From Burkholderia pyrrocinia (lineage in GTDB: Bacteria; Pseudomonadota; Gammaproteobacteria; Burkholderiales; Burkholderiaceae), in contig NZ_CP024903.1 in assembly GCF_003330765.1 (NCBI RefSeq), positions 2,666,001 through 2,730,000 of the forward strand: DNA of 64,000 nucleotides, in the 5' to 3' direction. The notes below the pieces were generated by a model, which saw only the letters and a list, made by a program, of their open reading frames with translations, was not told where the DNA came from and searched no databases. Below are positions 36,586 to 48,159 of this stretch, piece by piece; position 1 is the first letter of the stretch; each line of letters begins with the position of its first letter. The translations under genes and the position numbers were made by a program.

Positions 36586-36725
36586 ATGTCGAATGCCACT
36601 ATTGTCGTTGTTACCGGCGTGTCCTCGGGTATCGGACGCGCCGCCGCCGAGATGTTTACGAGGCGGGGGTGCCGAGTATTTGGCACCGTGCGCAGCATCG
36701 CAAAAGCAGCGCCTATCTCGGGAGT
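36586..36725 (+). pseudogene. Truncated SDR gene, 5' end only
   Basis: With a good Shine-Dalgarno (AAGGGAGC) before ATG 36586, the first ~45 codons are a clear SDR N-terminus (VVVTGVSSGIGRAAAEMFTRRGCRVFGTVRS). The similarity ends abruptly near ISGVA, just before the AraC gene end at 36731. The gene would have been the third of the adaptor-pump operon. The break point marks a junction with the AraC/SDR block. Confidence 0.8.
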
Positions 36726-36730
36726 CGCTA

Positions 36731-37822
36731 CTACCCGGCTGTATTCGTATTCGGCTCGCTATTGTTGACACCAATTTCCGTTCGTACCTTTTGCGGGGTT
36801 TTTCCGGTCCATGAGTGGAATGCCCGAGCAAAGGAATTGGAATCGTCAAATCCCAGTAGAAAAGAGATCTCCGCGCTAGACATTGTTGTGTTGCGAAGAT
36901 AGTGATATGCCAGAGATTCGCGCAAGGTATCCAGCGTTTGCTGGAATGATGTTCCCTCATCTTGAAGCCTGCGCTGCAATGTGCGGGCGCTGACTGCCAG
37001 TTTTCGACTGATTACTTGCATCGACACCTCACCCGCCGGGAGGGTCTCCAGCAGCGTGCTACGCACTCTTTCCGCCATGCTGGCCGTCCTGTCCAGGTCA
37101 GCTAACCTCTGGCGCAGCGAAGGCTCAAAAAACAACCACATCTTGTGGTTTTCGGTCAGGAATGGCCGCTCGATATCCTCCGCAGAGAATACCAAGGTGG
37201 CTAGGGGCGCATCCGTAACGGGCACGCCGAAATATGCTTGGTAGGCGGGCGCGCGGTCGTTCCGTGAGCTCGTCGCCAACGGCCAACTCACGCGCAACGG
37301 GCGCACAGGGCTGCGTGTCGCCAGGCGCGCGAGTTGCACGAAAAAGACCAACTTGAAAGTAAGAAAGACATCAGGCGGCGGCAGGGTGTGATCGAGGAAA
37401 TCGATGGAGACGGTGGTGTGCTCAACCGCGCGGTCGATCCGAATGATCATGGGGGCGATCAGTCTGACGTACTTCGCAATCCGATCGAGTGCTCCGCCCA
37501 TATTTGAACTACACAGCGCGGCGAAAAGCTCGGGATCGAACCAGTCCGATGACATCACCTTGGCGATCTGCAGCGCGGCCGGTACTTCCGCATCGATTGC
37601 TGCTGCCTCGGCCTCGATGGCCTTCCACAGCTTGAAGAAACTGGTCGGATCCAGGCGAACACTCTGGCGCGAAAAGAGATCACCCGGTAGCTGCGCACGG
37701 CGCAGAACTGGCGAAGCTGCAAGACCTGCGTCCTGCATCAACAGGCGCCAGCCCGGCCAGATGGCATAGTCAGTTGGGTGGCCGTGTCGACCACTCGGCG
37801 GATGCTCGCTTTTCGTATTCAT
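36731..37822 (-). CDS. AraC-family regulator (OruR/ArgR-like sensor domain)
   Basis: 363 residues: N-terminal PF12625-type domain (DYAIWPGWRLLMQDAGLAASPVLRRAQLPGDLF) and C-terminal double HTH (VSMQVISRKLAVSARTLQRRLQDEGTSF and SSAEISFLLGFDDSNSFARAFHSWTGKTPQ). The ATG at 37822 lacks a clear Shine-Dalgarno. It is divergent from an SDR gene it probably controls. It ends only a few bases from the truncated SDR at 36586-36725, so its insertion disrupted that gene. Confidence 0.88.
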   Translation of the reverse strand: MNTKSEHPPSGRHGHPTDYAIWPGWRLLMQDAGLAASPVLRRAQLPGDLFSRQSVRLDPTSFFKLWKAIEAEAAAIDAEVPAALQIAKVMSSDWFDPELFAALCSSNMGGALDRIAKYVRLIAPMIIRIDRAVEHTTVSIDFLDHTLPPPDVFLTFKLVFFVQLARLATRSPVRPLRVSWPLATSSRNDRAPAYQAYFGVPVTDAPLATLVFSAEDIERPFLTENHKMWLFFEPSLRQRLADLDRTASMAERVRSTLLETLPAGEVSMQVISRKLAVSARTLQRRLQDEGTSFQQTLDTLRESLAYHYLRNTTMSSAEISFLLGFDDSNSFARAFHSWTGKTPQKVRTEIGVNNSEPNTNTAG

Positions 37823-38180
37823 CGTGAGAGTCTATCCAGCAGATTACGCCATCACAATAGCAAAATGCGCCAATTGGCCTCCCACAATATTGGCGCGTTC
37901 GGCTGGTAGCTTGGCGTGTTCCGCTAGTGCTGGTGGCGTAACTGGCAGGCAGAATTGCAGCAACAGTCAAGGGTTGCCCGAAGAGATTTTCAGATCGAAT
38001 TTAGCGCAATCCCGTTGCCGAGCAAGCATGGCCGTCATGCATGAAGATAGTCGAGCGTCTCTCGCCAACGCTCGCTGAATCGTCATAGTTGGAGGCCGGC
38101 AATGACGAACTCAAATCCATCTACATCAACATTTTTTCGAAAGCCGTGATAGGCCATTTCGAATAACGGGAGCTGGCAAG
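37823..38180. other. Divergent promoter region AraC / SDR
   Basis: 358 bp of lower GC than the surroundings. It must hold both divergent promoters. The SDR Shine-Dalgarno GGGAGC lies at about 38168-38173. No repeat or small gene was seen. Confidence 0.5.
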
Positions 38181-38987
38181 ATGAAGAAGACAATTCTGAT
38201 TACGGGCGCATCGTCGGGCTTTGGTTTGATGCTTGCGAACAAACTCCACAAAGACGGCTTCAATGTGATCGGTACCAGTCGTCAGCCGGAAAAATACGCA
38301 CGCAACGTGCCCTTCAAGTTGCTGCGCCTTGACATCGACGACGACGCTTCCATCGAGTCGTTCACTCGCGAGCTTTTCACCTATACGAAGCAACTTGACG
38401 TTCTCGTCAATAATGCGGGCTACATGGTGACCGGCATCGCTGAAGAGACGCCGCTTGAAGTCGGCAGGCAGCAGTTCGAAACCAACTTCTGGGGTACGGT
38501 CAAGGTCACAAACGCGTTGCTCCCTTACTTTCGTAAGCAGAAGAGCGGCCAGATCATCACCGTAAGCTCCATTGTCGGCTTAATCGGCCCGCCAAACCTG
38601 TCCTATTACTCGGCTTCAAAGCACGCAGTCGAAGGCTATTTCAAGGCTCTGCGTTTTGAACTAAACCAGTTCAACGTCAAGGTCAGCGTGGTGGAGCCGG
38701 TGTGGTTCAAAACCAATCTCGGCCAGAATTCCGTTTCGTCGACAGGCGGCAATATCGCCGACTACGACGCTTACCGTAAGCAGGTTCGTGCCGCCACGCA
38801 AAAGGGTATCGATGACGCGGAGGCGCCCGACTCGGTCGTGCATACCATCACGAAAATCATCGGCACGAAGGAACCGAAGTTCAGCAATCCGGTGGGCAAG
38901 ATGACCGGGATGATTCTTTTCCTGCAAAGCTACGCGCCGAAGATGTTCGAAAGCTCGATTCTCAAGAGCGTCAGGACCGCCGGATAA
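38181..38987 (+). CDS. Short-chain dehydrogenase/reductase
   Basis: 268 residues with all classical SDR features: TGASSGFG cofactor loop, LDIDDD, NNAGYMVTG, catalytic Ser in TVSSIVGL, and YYSASKHAVEG with Tyr and Lys. The GC content is noticeably lower than the chromosomal norm. It is divergent from AraC and followed by a YCII protein and a second SDR on the same strand, which suggests one small regulated pathway on an unknown carbonyl compound. Confidence 0.9.
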   Translation: MKKTILITGASSGFGLMLANKLHKDGFNVIGTSRQPEKYARNVPFKLLRLDIDDDASIESFTRELFTYTKQLDVLVNNAGYMVTGIAEETPLEVGRQQFETNFWGTVKVTNALLPYFRKQKSGQIITVSSIVGLIGPPNLSYYSASKHAVEGYFKALRFELNQFNVKVSVVEPVWFKTNLGQNSVSSTGGNIADYDAYRKQVRAATQKGIDDAEAPDSVVHTITKIIGTKEPKFSNPVGKMTGMILFLQSYAPKMFESSILKSVRTAG

Positions 38988-39066
38988 GCACACCCGAAGC
39001 TGGCAGATCAAACAGCGCCGTCAATTTCATACGATTACGGTGCTAAACGTTTAGTGAGGAATATCG

Positions 39067-39363
39067 ATGAAGTATTACCTGTGCAAGTTCATTCCTCCGC
39101 GGCCCGACTTTCTCACGACAATGTCGGACGACGAGTTGAAATGGATGAAGCAGCATGGCGCTTTTCTCGATGAGCTGCTCGCGCAAGGCGTGATTGTGGC
39201 TCACGGCCCGGTGATTGATGACACTGGTGGCTATGGCGTCTCCCTGTACCAAATCTCGGACGATGACGACATCGCCGCTTTCACCTCGCAAGATCCCATC
39301 GTGAAAAATGGCGTCGGTCACTATGAGCACTACGTCATGCTGCATTTAGCAGCGCGTCACTGA
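39067..39363 (+). CDS. YCII-related (YciI-like) protein
   Basis: 98 residues, whole-protein YCII fold: YYLCKFIPPRPDFLTTMSDDELKWMKQHGAFLDELLAQG, GPVIDDTGGYGVSLY, DPIVKNGVGHYEHYVML with conserved His/Asp. Members are small enzymes or chaperone-like proteins, often adjacent to SDRs and monooxygenases. It is between two SDR genes on one strand; the Shine-Dalgarno GAGGA precedes ATG 39067. Confidence 0.85.
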   Translation: MKYYLCKFIPPRPDFLTTMSDDELKWMKQHGAFLDELLAQGVIVAHGPVIDDTGGYGVSLYQISDDDDIAAFTSQDPIVKNGVGHYEHYVMLHLAARH

Positions 39364-39386
39364 TCCTCTGTTTTAAGGAAGTCGTC

Positions 39387-40094
39387 GTGAAGATTCAAGG
39401 TTCTGTCGCGCTCGTTACCGGTGCCAATCGCGGACTGGGCGCCGCATTCACACGCGCATTGATCGCCGGTGGCGCGGCCAAAGTCTATGCCGCGGCGCGT
39501 GATCCATCTACCGTCACAGAGCCGGGCGTGGTGCCAGTATGCTTGGACGTGACCCGCGCCGACCAGATCGAAGCGCTCGCCAGCGAATTGGGCGACGTGA
39601 GCTTACTGGTGAACAACGCTGGTGTCGGAGGCTCCGGGCCTGTGCTTTTGCCATCATCCATCGACATGCTGCGTCAACAGTTCGAGACAAATGCCGTAGG
39701 TCCATTACGCATGGCGCAGGCCTTCGCGCCGATCCTGGCTGCGTGCAGCAGTAGTGCCGTGATCAACGTGATTTCTGCGCTGAGTTGGGCCACTCTGCCA
39801 GGCATTACCGGCAGTTACAGCGCATCGAAGGCTGCCGCTTGGGCTTTGAGTAACGCGATGCGGCAGGAATTGAGGGCCCAGGGGACAGAAGTTCTGTCGC
39901 TGCATGTCGCGTTCATGGATACCGACATGGCGCGGGGAGCACCTGGACCCAAGGCATCTCCCGACGAGGTTGCGCGTATGGCGATCGCCGCATTGGAGGC
40001 CGGTCAGTCTGAACTCTTGGCCGATGAGGTTACCCGTAGCGTGCATGCTGGCCTTACTGCAGTGCCGCCGATGTATCTTGGAATGCTTGGGTGA
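39387..40094 (+). CDS. Short-chain dehydrogenase/reductase
   Basis: 235 residues: TGANRGLGAAF, LVNNAGVGGSGP, VINVISALSW (Ser), GSYSASKAAAWAL (Tyr, Lys). A GTG start at 39387 with AAGGAA upstream. It is 23 bp after the YCII gene, so it is cotranscribed. It belongs to the SDR type where residues TDMARG follow the sheet-6 loop. The substrate is unknown. Confidence 0.88.
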   Translation: MKIQGSVALVTGANRGLGAAFTRALIAGGAAKVYAAARDPSTVTEPGVVPVCLDVTRADQIEALASELGDVSLLVNNAGVGGSGPVLLPSSIDMLRQQFETNAVGPLRMAQAFAPILAACSSSAVINVISALSWATLPGITGSYSASKAAAWALSNAMRQELRAQGTEVLSLHVAFMDTDMARGAPGPKASPDEVARMAIAALEAGQSELLADEVTRSVHAGLTAVPPMYLGMLG

Positions 40095-40404
40095 CGCTCG
40101 ATCCGCGGCGCGCCCCGAGCCACGGGAATGCGCGGGACTTTCCGGCTGTGTTCTCTCCTGGGACGATGCCGTTGCATCGACCGGTTGAATCCGCCGCCCT
40201 GAGTTGCCATTCAGGTTGACGTGACCAGAGCGGCCGCTTCCGAGTGTACAACCGTCACTCGCAGGCAGAGTTGGTGCGGACCGAGCACGCGCCGTCCCCG
40301 TGCAGGCTTCATCGAGGCGGCTTCGCCATCTGCCGAACGACTCCGACCTGCGGCAACCGTCCTTTCGATTCAATCAGTCGGGTGCTGATCGACCGGGTTT
40401 GGAG
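40095..40404. other. Non-coding, IS30-type 3' end and flank
   Basis: 310 bp without a credible gene. At 40170-40194 it carries the 25-bp terminal segment also found at the end of the IS30 remnant (29189-29213) with one mismatch, meaning an IS30-type tail without its transposase. The rest shows nothing recognisable. Confidence 0.6.
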
Positions 40405-41478
40405 TTAGAACGTATGCCTAATGCCGACCGCAAAGGTGTTGCCGGTGGGGTGGTCGCTCAACTTGTCCAGCGAATAAATCGCGTAAATGTCCGTCCGCTT
40501 GGATAGAAGGTGGTTGTAACCGAGAGAAGCCGTGTTGCGAAGACTGTTGGTCGTAGGCGTAGGTCCGGACCGTTGTGTACGTGCCCACTCGGCAAGCAGG
40601 AAGTCGGCCGGTGAGAAGGGGATCGACAGACCAGCCTCATAGGTGTGACTGCCTGTCGGCGTACTCACGTCACTGGTCATCGCCCACGCCCCGTAGAGCG
40701 TTACGAGCTTGAAGTCGTACGCGGCGCCCGCGAGGTACGCATACTGCGCCCCCACCGGCCCTGCTGCGGTGTACCGTACGCGTTGACCGGACAGGACTGC
40801 CGTGAGACCGTGACCTTGATAAGTCAAATGAACGCCGAGATTACCGATGCCAGCCGAACCCGCAACGCCACCGAGGCCGTAGATTACCGTTGCACCGAAA
40901 CCCTTAAAGGTCGGGGTCGTATACTTGGCGGTGTTATTCCACACCGTATCTCCGATAATCGTGCCGCCATAATTGGCCACGAACGTCTGGACGACCAGCG
41001 GAGAGAATACGACCGATGATCCGAATGGATTGACAAGTGATTCGGCCGTGTAGGTCGGATTTCTTTGCCTCCCGAACGTCAACTGGCCGAAGTCGCCTTG
41101 AAAGCCCACGTACGCGTTGCGCGACCAGAATGGGTCCGTCGTATTGCGCCCCTGCGCGCCGTTTTGGGGTTGGAAGAAGCTCTCAAGGGCGAAGATGGCG
41201 CTAACGCCGCCGCCCAGATCTTCCTTGCCTCGAATGCCCCAGAACGACGTGGTCAGTCCGCCACTCCCCATGAGCACTGTGGATTGGGGCGTGTCGCTAC
41301 GTTTGACACTTCCGACATAGGTGCCAACCAGCCCATAAAGCTGGACTTGGGAGCCGCTATCTGCGCGTGCGCCGACCGAAGTCAATGCCAGGCTGGAACA
41401 GAGAATCATTGCAACTCCGAGCGTGCCAAAGACTTCCCGCACAGAAGCACCGCCCATATCCTGTTGTTGCTTTTTCAT
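40405..41478 (-). CDS. Gram-negative (OmpC-type) porin
   Basis: 357 residues: signal peptide (VAMILCSSLALTSVGARA), 16-strand-porin phrases QVQLYGLVGTYV, SFWGIRGKEDLGGGVSAIFALESFFQPQNG, WSRNAYVGFQGDFGQLTFGRQRNP, and terminal Phe in GIRHTF. Burkholderia porins of this type typically serve uptake of small acids or sugars. ATG 41478 with GGAGA 8 nt upstream is preferred over 41493. It is downstream of an MFS and DapA-like gene on the same strand, so it likely belongs to their substrate's uptake. Confidence 0.9.
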   Translation of the reverse strand: MKKQQQDMGGASVREVFGTLGVAMILCSSLALTSVGARADSGSQVQLYGLVGTYVGSVKRSDTPQSTVLMGSGGLTTSFWGIRGKEDLGGGVSAIFALESFFQPQNGAQGRNTTDPFWSRNAYVGFQGDFGQLTFGRQRNPTYTAESLVNPFGSSVVFSPLVVQTFVANYGGTIIGDTVWNNTAKYTTPTFKGFGATVIYGLGGVAGSAGIGNLGVHLTYQGHGLTAVLSGQRVRYTAAGPVGAQYAYLAGAAYDFKLVTLYGAWAMTSDVSTPTGSHTYEAGLSIPFSPADFLLAEWARTQRSGPTPTTNSLRNTASLGYNHLLSKRTDIYAIYSLDKLSDHPTGNTFAVGIRHTF

Positions 41479-41664
41479 TTCGGTTGTCTCCATTCAAATT
41501 TTTATAGGCGACTTTTTCCTCATTCAATCAATACGTACTACTGATGGAATAACGCGGAACGCTTGAGTTTGTTTCAAGCATGTCGCCGAAGCTGAGGGGG
41601 TGCGAGCTTGGAAGCTCCTTCCCTTGAGTCATATCAGGATAAGGAGCCGCAGGAAACGCGACTG

Positions 41665-43107
41665 TTACGGGGAGATCTCCTCAAGCGCGCGATTGGTCGT
41701 CTCCACCATTCGCGCAGCGACAAGGAAGCCCACTGCACTGACCACGGCAAACATGATGAATACCGCGGCGATGCCTTTCCCGGTCAACACGACGCCGACA
41801 ATCGCGGGCGCAGCAGCAGACGCTGCTCGCAGCCAAGAAGTCGCGAGACCCGTGCCAATCGCGCGCATCCGGGTCGGATAGATTTCGGGGGTGTACAGGT
41901 ACAGAAGGACCGTTGTAGTAGCCATCACTGCATAGGCCGACGATCCCAGGAACATCACGGACCATGCGCTGCCAGCGCCATGAATGCCGAGTGCGGCGAG
42001 CAGAATTCCGCTGATGACGAAGCAGGCCATTGCCCAACGGCGGCGCCCGACCCGATCAATCAGCAACGCGCAAGCAAGCACCCCGCACGTACTCAGGACG
42101 TTCGAGACGGACGCCATGTGAAGCGATTCTTGCAGAGGCAGATGATAGACCGTCTTGTAGAGGCTCGGCAGCCAGTTGTTGATGCCATTGGCCACGAAAT
42201 AAGAGCTCGCCCAGAGCAACCATACGACAACGGTGCGGCCTCGGTAGAACGGCGAGAAGAGTTCTTTCCATGTTCCCTTCTGCTTCGACTGCAGTCCGTT
42301 CAGCAGGCCCACCACGCGCTCGTCAACCTCCGCCTTCTGCGTCTGCGTATCGAGGTTGCGCTTCGGCGTGCTGGCCTCGAGCCGCTCGATGATGCGTTCA
42401 GCCTTGTCGAAACGCCCCCGTGAAATGAGCCAGCGCGGCGATTCTGGAAGGCGTGCGATGAGGATCGCTACGACGCCGCCGGGAATTCCGCCGATCAGGA
42501 ACATATATTCCCAACCGAAGCGGGGAACGATGAAAGCGCCAAGCTGGGCGGCCGCGAGCAGACCCAGCGGGAAAATGAGTTCGTACAGGATGAAGAAGCG
42601 GCCTCGGCCATGCGCCTGTGACAGCTCGTTGATATACGTGGCGGCCACGGGGACTTCACCCCCCACGCCGATGCCTTGCAGGAAGCGCATCAGAAACAGC
42701 ATATGGAAGCTGCCGGTGAAGGCGCATACGACGCTCATTGCCGACATGACACCGACTGTGATTGTGGCGCTCGGCACCCGCCCGAGGCGCTCGGCAAGCC
42801 AGCCGAAGACCAACGCGCCGACGACCTGGCCAAGATAGCCGGCAGCGATCAGCACGCCAATCTGGCCAGTAGAAAGATGCCAGAGGCCCACCAGTACGGG
42901 CAGGACGAAAGCGAGCGAAAGTGCGTCGAATGCATCAAAGAGGGTCGCGCTGCCCATGACGATCCGTGCTTTGGTGTGCCACTTGCAGAACGGCACGTTC
43001 TCGATGCGGAACAGCAAGTTTGCAGCACGCAATTGCTCGCTCGCGGGGCGCGTTTCGCTCGAGGGATGACCAAGGCCGACGCCGTAGGCGGTCGAAGGGG
43101 TGTTCAT
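41665..43107 (-). CDS. MFS transporter (sugar/carboxylate porter type)
   Basis: 480 residues, twelve membrane helices. MFS signatures are GWLAERLGRVPS (loop 2-3), FLQGIGVGGEVPVAATYINE, LPESPRWLISRGRFDKAERI and the later LIDRVGRRRWA and YTPEIYPTRMRAIGTG. It resembles the MHS/aromatic acid and sugar porter groups. AGGAGA precedes ATG 43107. Clustered with porin and DapA-family aldolase, it is presumably the permease of the pathway. Confidence 0.9.
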   Translation of the reverse strand: MNTPSTAYGVGLGHPSSETRPASEQLRAANLLFRIENVPFCKWHTKARIVMGSATLFDAFDALSLAFVLPVLVGLWHLSTGQIGVLIAAGYLGQVVGALVFGWLAERLGRVPSATITVGVMSAMSVVCAFTGSFHMLFLMRFLQGIGVGGEVPVAATYINELSQAHGRGRFFILYELIFPLGLLAAAQLGAFIVPRFGWEYMFLIGGIPGGVVAILIARLPESPRWLISRGRFDKAERIIERLEASTPKRNLDTQTQKAEVDERVVGLLNGLQSKQKGTWKELFSPFYRGRTVVVWLLWASSYFVANGINNWLPSLYKTVYHLPLQESLHMASVSNVLSTCGVLACALLIDRVGRRRWAMACFVISGILLAALGIHGAGSAWSVMFLGSSAYAVMATTTVLLYLYTPEIYPTRMRAIGTGLATSWLRAASAAAPAIVGVVLTGKGIAAVFIMFAVVSAVGFLVAARMVETTNRALEEISP

Positions 43108-43272
43108 GCTGTCTCCTGAAAAGCTGCATTTTATGGGCCCTCGGTTTTCTTCTTGTTTTGAAGCACCGATCGCGTTTCTCTCTTGTTCTGTCGCGATGCT
43201 GAAGCTTGTTTGGTCCTGTTATGGGCGACGCATAGAACGTGGTTTCGTGCGTCGCCGTTACTGCTTGACACG

Positions 43273-43303
43273 GATAGCGAAGCGGGGGCAGCGCTTCGCT
43301 ATC
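43273..43303 (-). terminator. Strong hairpin downstream of the DapA-family gene
   Basis: Perfect 12-bp arms GATAGCGAAGCG (43273-43284) and CGCTTCGCTATC (43292-43303) with a 7-nt loop, 33 bp past the gene's stop. No T-run, so it could be a processing or attenuating hairpin between this gene and the MFS gene. Confidence 0.55.
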
Positions 43304-43335
43304 GCCATAACGGCGATGAGTGCACCGCTGCCGCG

Positions 43336-44259
43336 TCAGTCGACGAGGCCCGCCGAGCGAAGTGCGTCCGCGATTTCAACGTCCGCGCCTTCCGCGAGCG
43401 GCAGCAACGGCGAGCGCACTGTGGCGTGCTCGAGGATGCCGCGGGCCACGAGGCCGTGCTTGAGTGCCACGGTGCCTTCCATGTGCGAGCCACGGTGATA
43501 CACGTTGCGCGTCACAGGCAGCAGGCGATCGTGGATCGCGCGCGCAGCTTGATAGTCTTTCGCCTTGCCTGCCTTGATCAGTTCGATGAGCGGCTCGGGA
43601 GCCAGGCCGCCGTAGCCGACGAGCGCACCGTCGACGTCGAACATCGTGTGCAGCAGATACTCGTCGTGGCAGGTCAGGATTTGCAGTTCCGGACGCTCGC
43701 GACGAATGATGGGAATCTCAACGTCCCAGCGACGCATATTGCGCACGCCATTTTTCATCGCAAACACGCCCGGTTGTGCGGCGATTTCCAACTGCGTTTC
43801 GAGGTTGTAGGTCGCCTTTGTGGCATCCGGGTACTGGAACAGGATAAGCGGCAGGCCGCTGCCTTCGTAGATGGCTCGGTAGCGGTCTTGCGGTGCGCCC
43901 TTCTGGTAACCGAAGCGCAGCCAGCCATGCGACGGATACACGAGACCAGCCGACGCGCCGGCTTCCATCGCTCGCTTCGCTTCATCGACGGCGACTTGTG
44001 TACCCTCGAGCGTGATACCGGCGATGACCGGAATCTTGCCGTCGACGGCCTTCACAAAACTTTCGATGACTTGAGCCTGTTCTTTCTGCGTCATGAACGT
44101 GCCTTCGCCAGCGTGGCCCAGCACCGTCAGGCCCTTGACGCCCTCGATGCTGCCGAGCCAGGAACCCAGCCGTTGAATTGCTGCATGGTCCACCGCTCCA
44201 TCGCGGGTAAAGGGGGTAACGGGTGCCGGGACCAAACCGCGCAGATCGATCGCTTTCAT
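43336..44259 (-). CDS. DapA-family (dihydrodipicolinate synthase-like) aldolase/dehydratase
   Basis: 307 residues. TIM-barrel class I aldolase with Tyr143 (LFQYPDATK) and Schiff-base Lys169 (FAMKNG), plus GHAGEGTFMT replacing the canonical GTTGE loop. The general base and lysine are present; the substrate loop differs from true DapA, so it is probably a catabolic N-acetylneuraminate lyase-like or keto-deoxysugar dehydratase-type enzyme. GGAGA lies 5 nt before ATG 44259. It is divergent from LysR and in line with MFS and porin. Confidence 0.87.
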   Translation of the reverse strand: MKAIDLRGLVPAPVTPFTRDGAVDHAAIQRLGSWLGSIEGVKGLTVLGHAGEGTFMTQKEQAQVIESFVKAVDGKIPVIAGITLEGTQVAVDEAKRAMEAGASAGLVYPSHGWLRFGYQKGAPQDRYRAIYEGSGLPLILFQYPDATKATYNLETQLEIAAQPGVFAMKNGVRNMRRWDVEIPIIRRERPELQILTCHDEYLLHTMFDVDGALVGYGGLAPEPLIELIKAGKAKDYQAARAIHDRLLPVTRNVYHRGSHMEGTVALKHGLVARGILEHATVRSPLLPLAEGADVEIADALRSAGLVD

Positions 44260-44438
44260 GACGTCTCCAAATGTGAGCTTTTCGGCTCCTCTTTCCGAGA
44301 GGAGAGCCCGCTGCTCGTTTCGCTTCAAGCTGGAACAACGGTGCATGCGTTGCAGTCTAGGGACGGTCGCTCCATGCGAGAACTGCCTAGCTGCACATTT
44401 CAGCTATACTTGTTTGGCATATCTGATGAGGCTTGGCG

Positions 44439-45383
44439 GTGGACTACGCGGCTTGGAAACTATTCATCGATGCAGCAGAACTCGGGAGCTTGAGTAAGGC
44501 CGCCATTGCCTACGGCACCAGTCAGCCGCACATCAGCCGACAGATTGTTGAACTTGAGCAGTACTGCGGCGGCCGCTTGTTTCAACGGACAGGCCGCGGC
44601 GTGGTATTGACCGAACTGGGGGCGCGGATCGCGCCGCGCGTCAGGGCGTGGCTTGCCAGCACGGAGCAGTTGTCGAACGACATCCGGAGCACGGCAGGAG
44701 AGCCAATTGGGGTGGTCAGACTCGGGATCTTGCCCTCTACCGCTCATCCCCTTGTCAGCACCCTTTACCATCGCCTTCGAGAACGTTATCCCTTGGTGCA
44801 ACTACAGGTGCGCGAGGGTCAAGGTGCATTGTTGGAGACGTGGCTAGAAAACGGCAGTGTTGATCTCGCCCTTCTTTTTCGAAATAGTCCGACGCCGAAA
44901 AACGGCGACGAGTATCTACTTGAGGCAGCGACCTACTTGGTCAGCGCGGAAGGCGACCCGTTGACCAAGCAATCCACGATCGCTTTTTCCGAACTCGACG
45001 GCATTCCATTGGTCTTTTTCTGCCGCCCCAACAGTTGGCGCGACCGGCTGGAACAAATTGCAGGGGAACACCAGGTCTCCCTGAATTTCGCGGCAGAAGC
45101 CGACTCATTGAGTCTGCAGGGGCACATCGTGGCAGACGGCGGAATCTACGCGCTGCTCGGACCTTATGCGATTGCCAATCTTCAAAAAGAATGTCGGCTG
45201 CAGGCGTCGATGGTGGTTGATCCGTCCGTGCCGCGCTTCATTGCGCTTGCCATGTCACCCCACGGCGCGCTGACGCTGGCGTGCCGCACGGTCATGCAGC
45301 TAACCAAGGAGATTGCACGTTCGCGGAACCTCTCCTCGGACCTTCAGTTAGGCGTGTCCGCAGCCTTCCTGCGATCCATCTAA
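44439..45383 (+). CDS. LysR-type regulator of the DapA/MFS/porin module
   Basis: 314 residues: HTH (WKLFIDAAELGSLSKAAIAYGTSQPHISRQIVELE) and an effector domain (VRLGILPSTAHPLVSTLYHRLRERYP). GTG 44439 has GAGG 7 nt upstream; the TTG six bases before lies too close to it. It is divergent from the DapA-like gene by 179 bp, the usual arrangement for its activator. Confidence 0.88.
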   Translation: MDYAAWKLFIDAAELGSLSKAAIAYGTSQPHISRQIVELEQYCGGRLFQRTGRGVVLTELGARIAPRVRAWLASTEQLSNDIRSTAGEPIGVVRLGILPSTAHPLVSTLYHRLRERYPLVQLQVREGQGALLETWLENGSVDLALLFRNSPTPKNGDEYLLEAATYLVSAEGDPLTKQSTIAFSELDGIPLVFFCRPNSWRDRLEQIAGEHQVSLNFAAEADSLSLQGHIVADGGIYALLGPYAIANLQKECRLQASMVVDPSVPRFIALAMSPHGALTLACRTVMQLTKEIARSRNLSSDLQLGVSAAFLRSI

Positions 45384-45522
45384 AGGGCCGTGCCCGGCGC
45401 GCCGAATTGTGCGTTTTGCAATGTACTGCCGTTCCAATAAGGGTAAATACCTGGATTTTGGCGCATATACTTCGTGGCTTCGAGCAGTACCGGATTAACC
45501 AAGCGCCAAAAGTAGGTGCGTG

Positions 45523-45699
45523 ATGAAACCGATTTTCTTTGCGACCGCGCTCGCGTTGCTCGCTGCTTCTCCCATTGCTTCGTTCGCCCAAACTGACGCG
45601 CCAGTCACGCGCGCACAAGTACGCGCCGAACTCGCAGACCTCGAACGAGCCGGATACAACCCGATCCCTGATGATGTGAAATACCCGGCCAGGCGGTAA
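45523..45699 (+). CDS. Short DUF4148 secreted peptide
   Basis: 58 residues: signal peptide KPIFFATALALLAASPIASFA and the DUF4148 core VTRAQVRAELADLERAGYNPIPDDVKYP, then stop. AGGTG precedes ATG 45523. Clearly related to the 115-residue protein at 6554-6901 but less than half the length. It is too small for many gene finders. It lies convergent to maeB, 24 bp apart. Confidence 0.8.
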   Translation: MKPIFFATALALLAASPIASFAQTDAPVTRAQVRAELADLERAGYNPIPDDVKYPARR

Positions 45700-45723
45700 T
45701 CCCCTCCCACAAGCGCCAATCAA

Positions 45724-48024
<2,301 letters not shown>

Positions 48025-48159
48025 GTTCTCGGTCCGGGGGCGGCCGCCAGGCCAGTCCCGGCGCGATCCATTGAGGTGATTCTAGGGATCCGTCATAAGA
48101 GGATGATTCTGTTTTAATATTGGCCCATCACTTTTTCATGATGGGTGCGCGGCCAGCCA

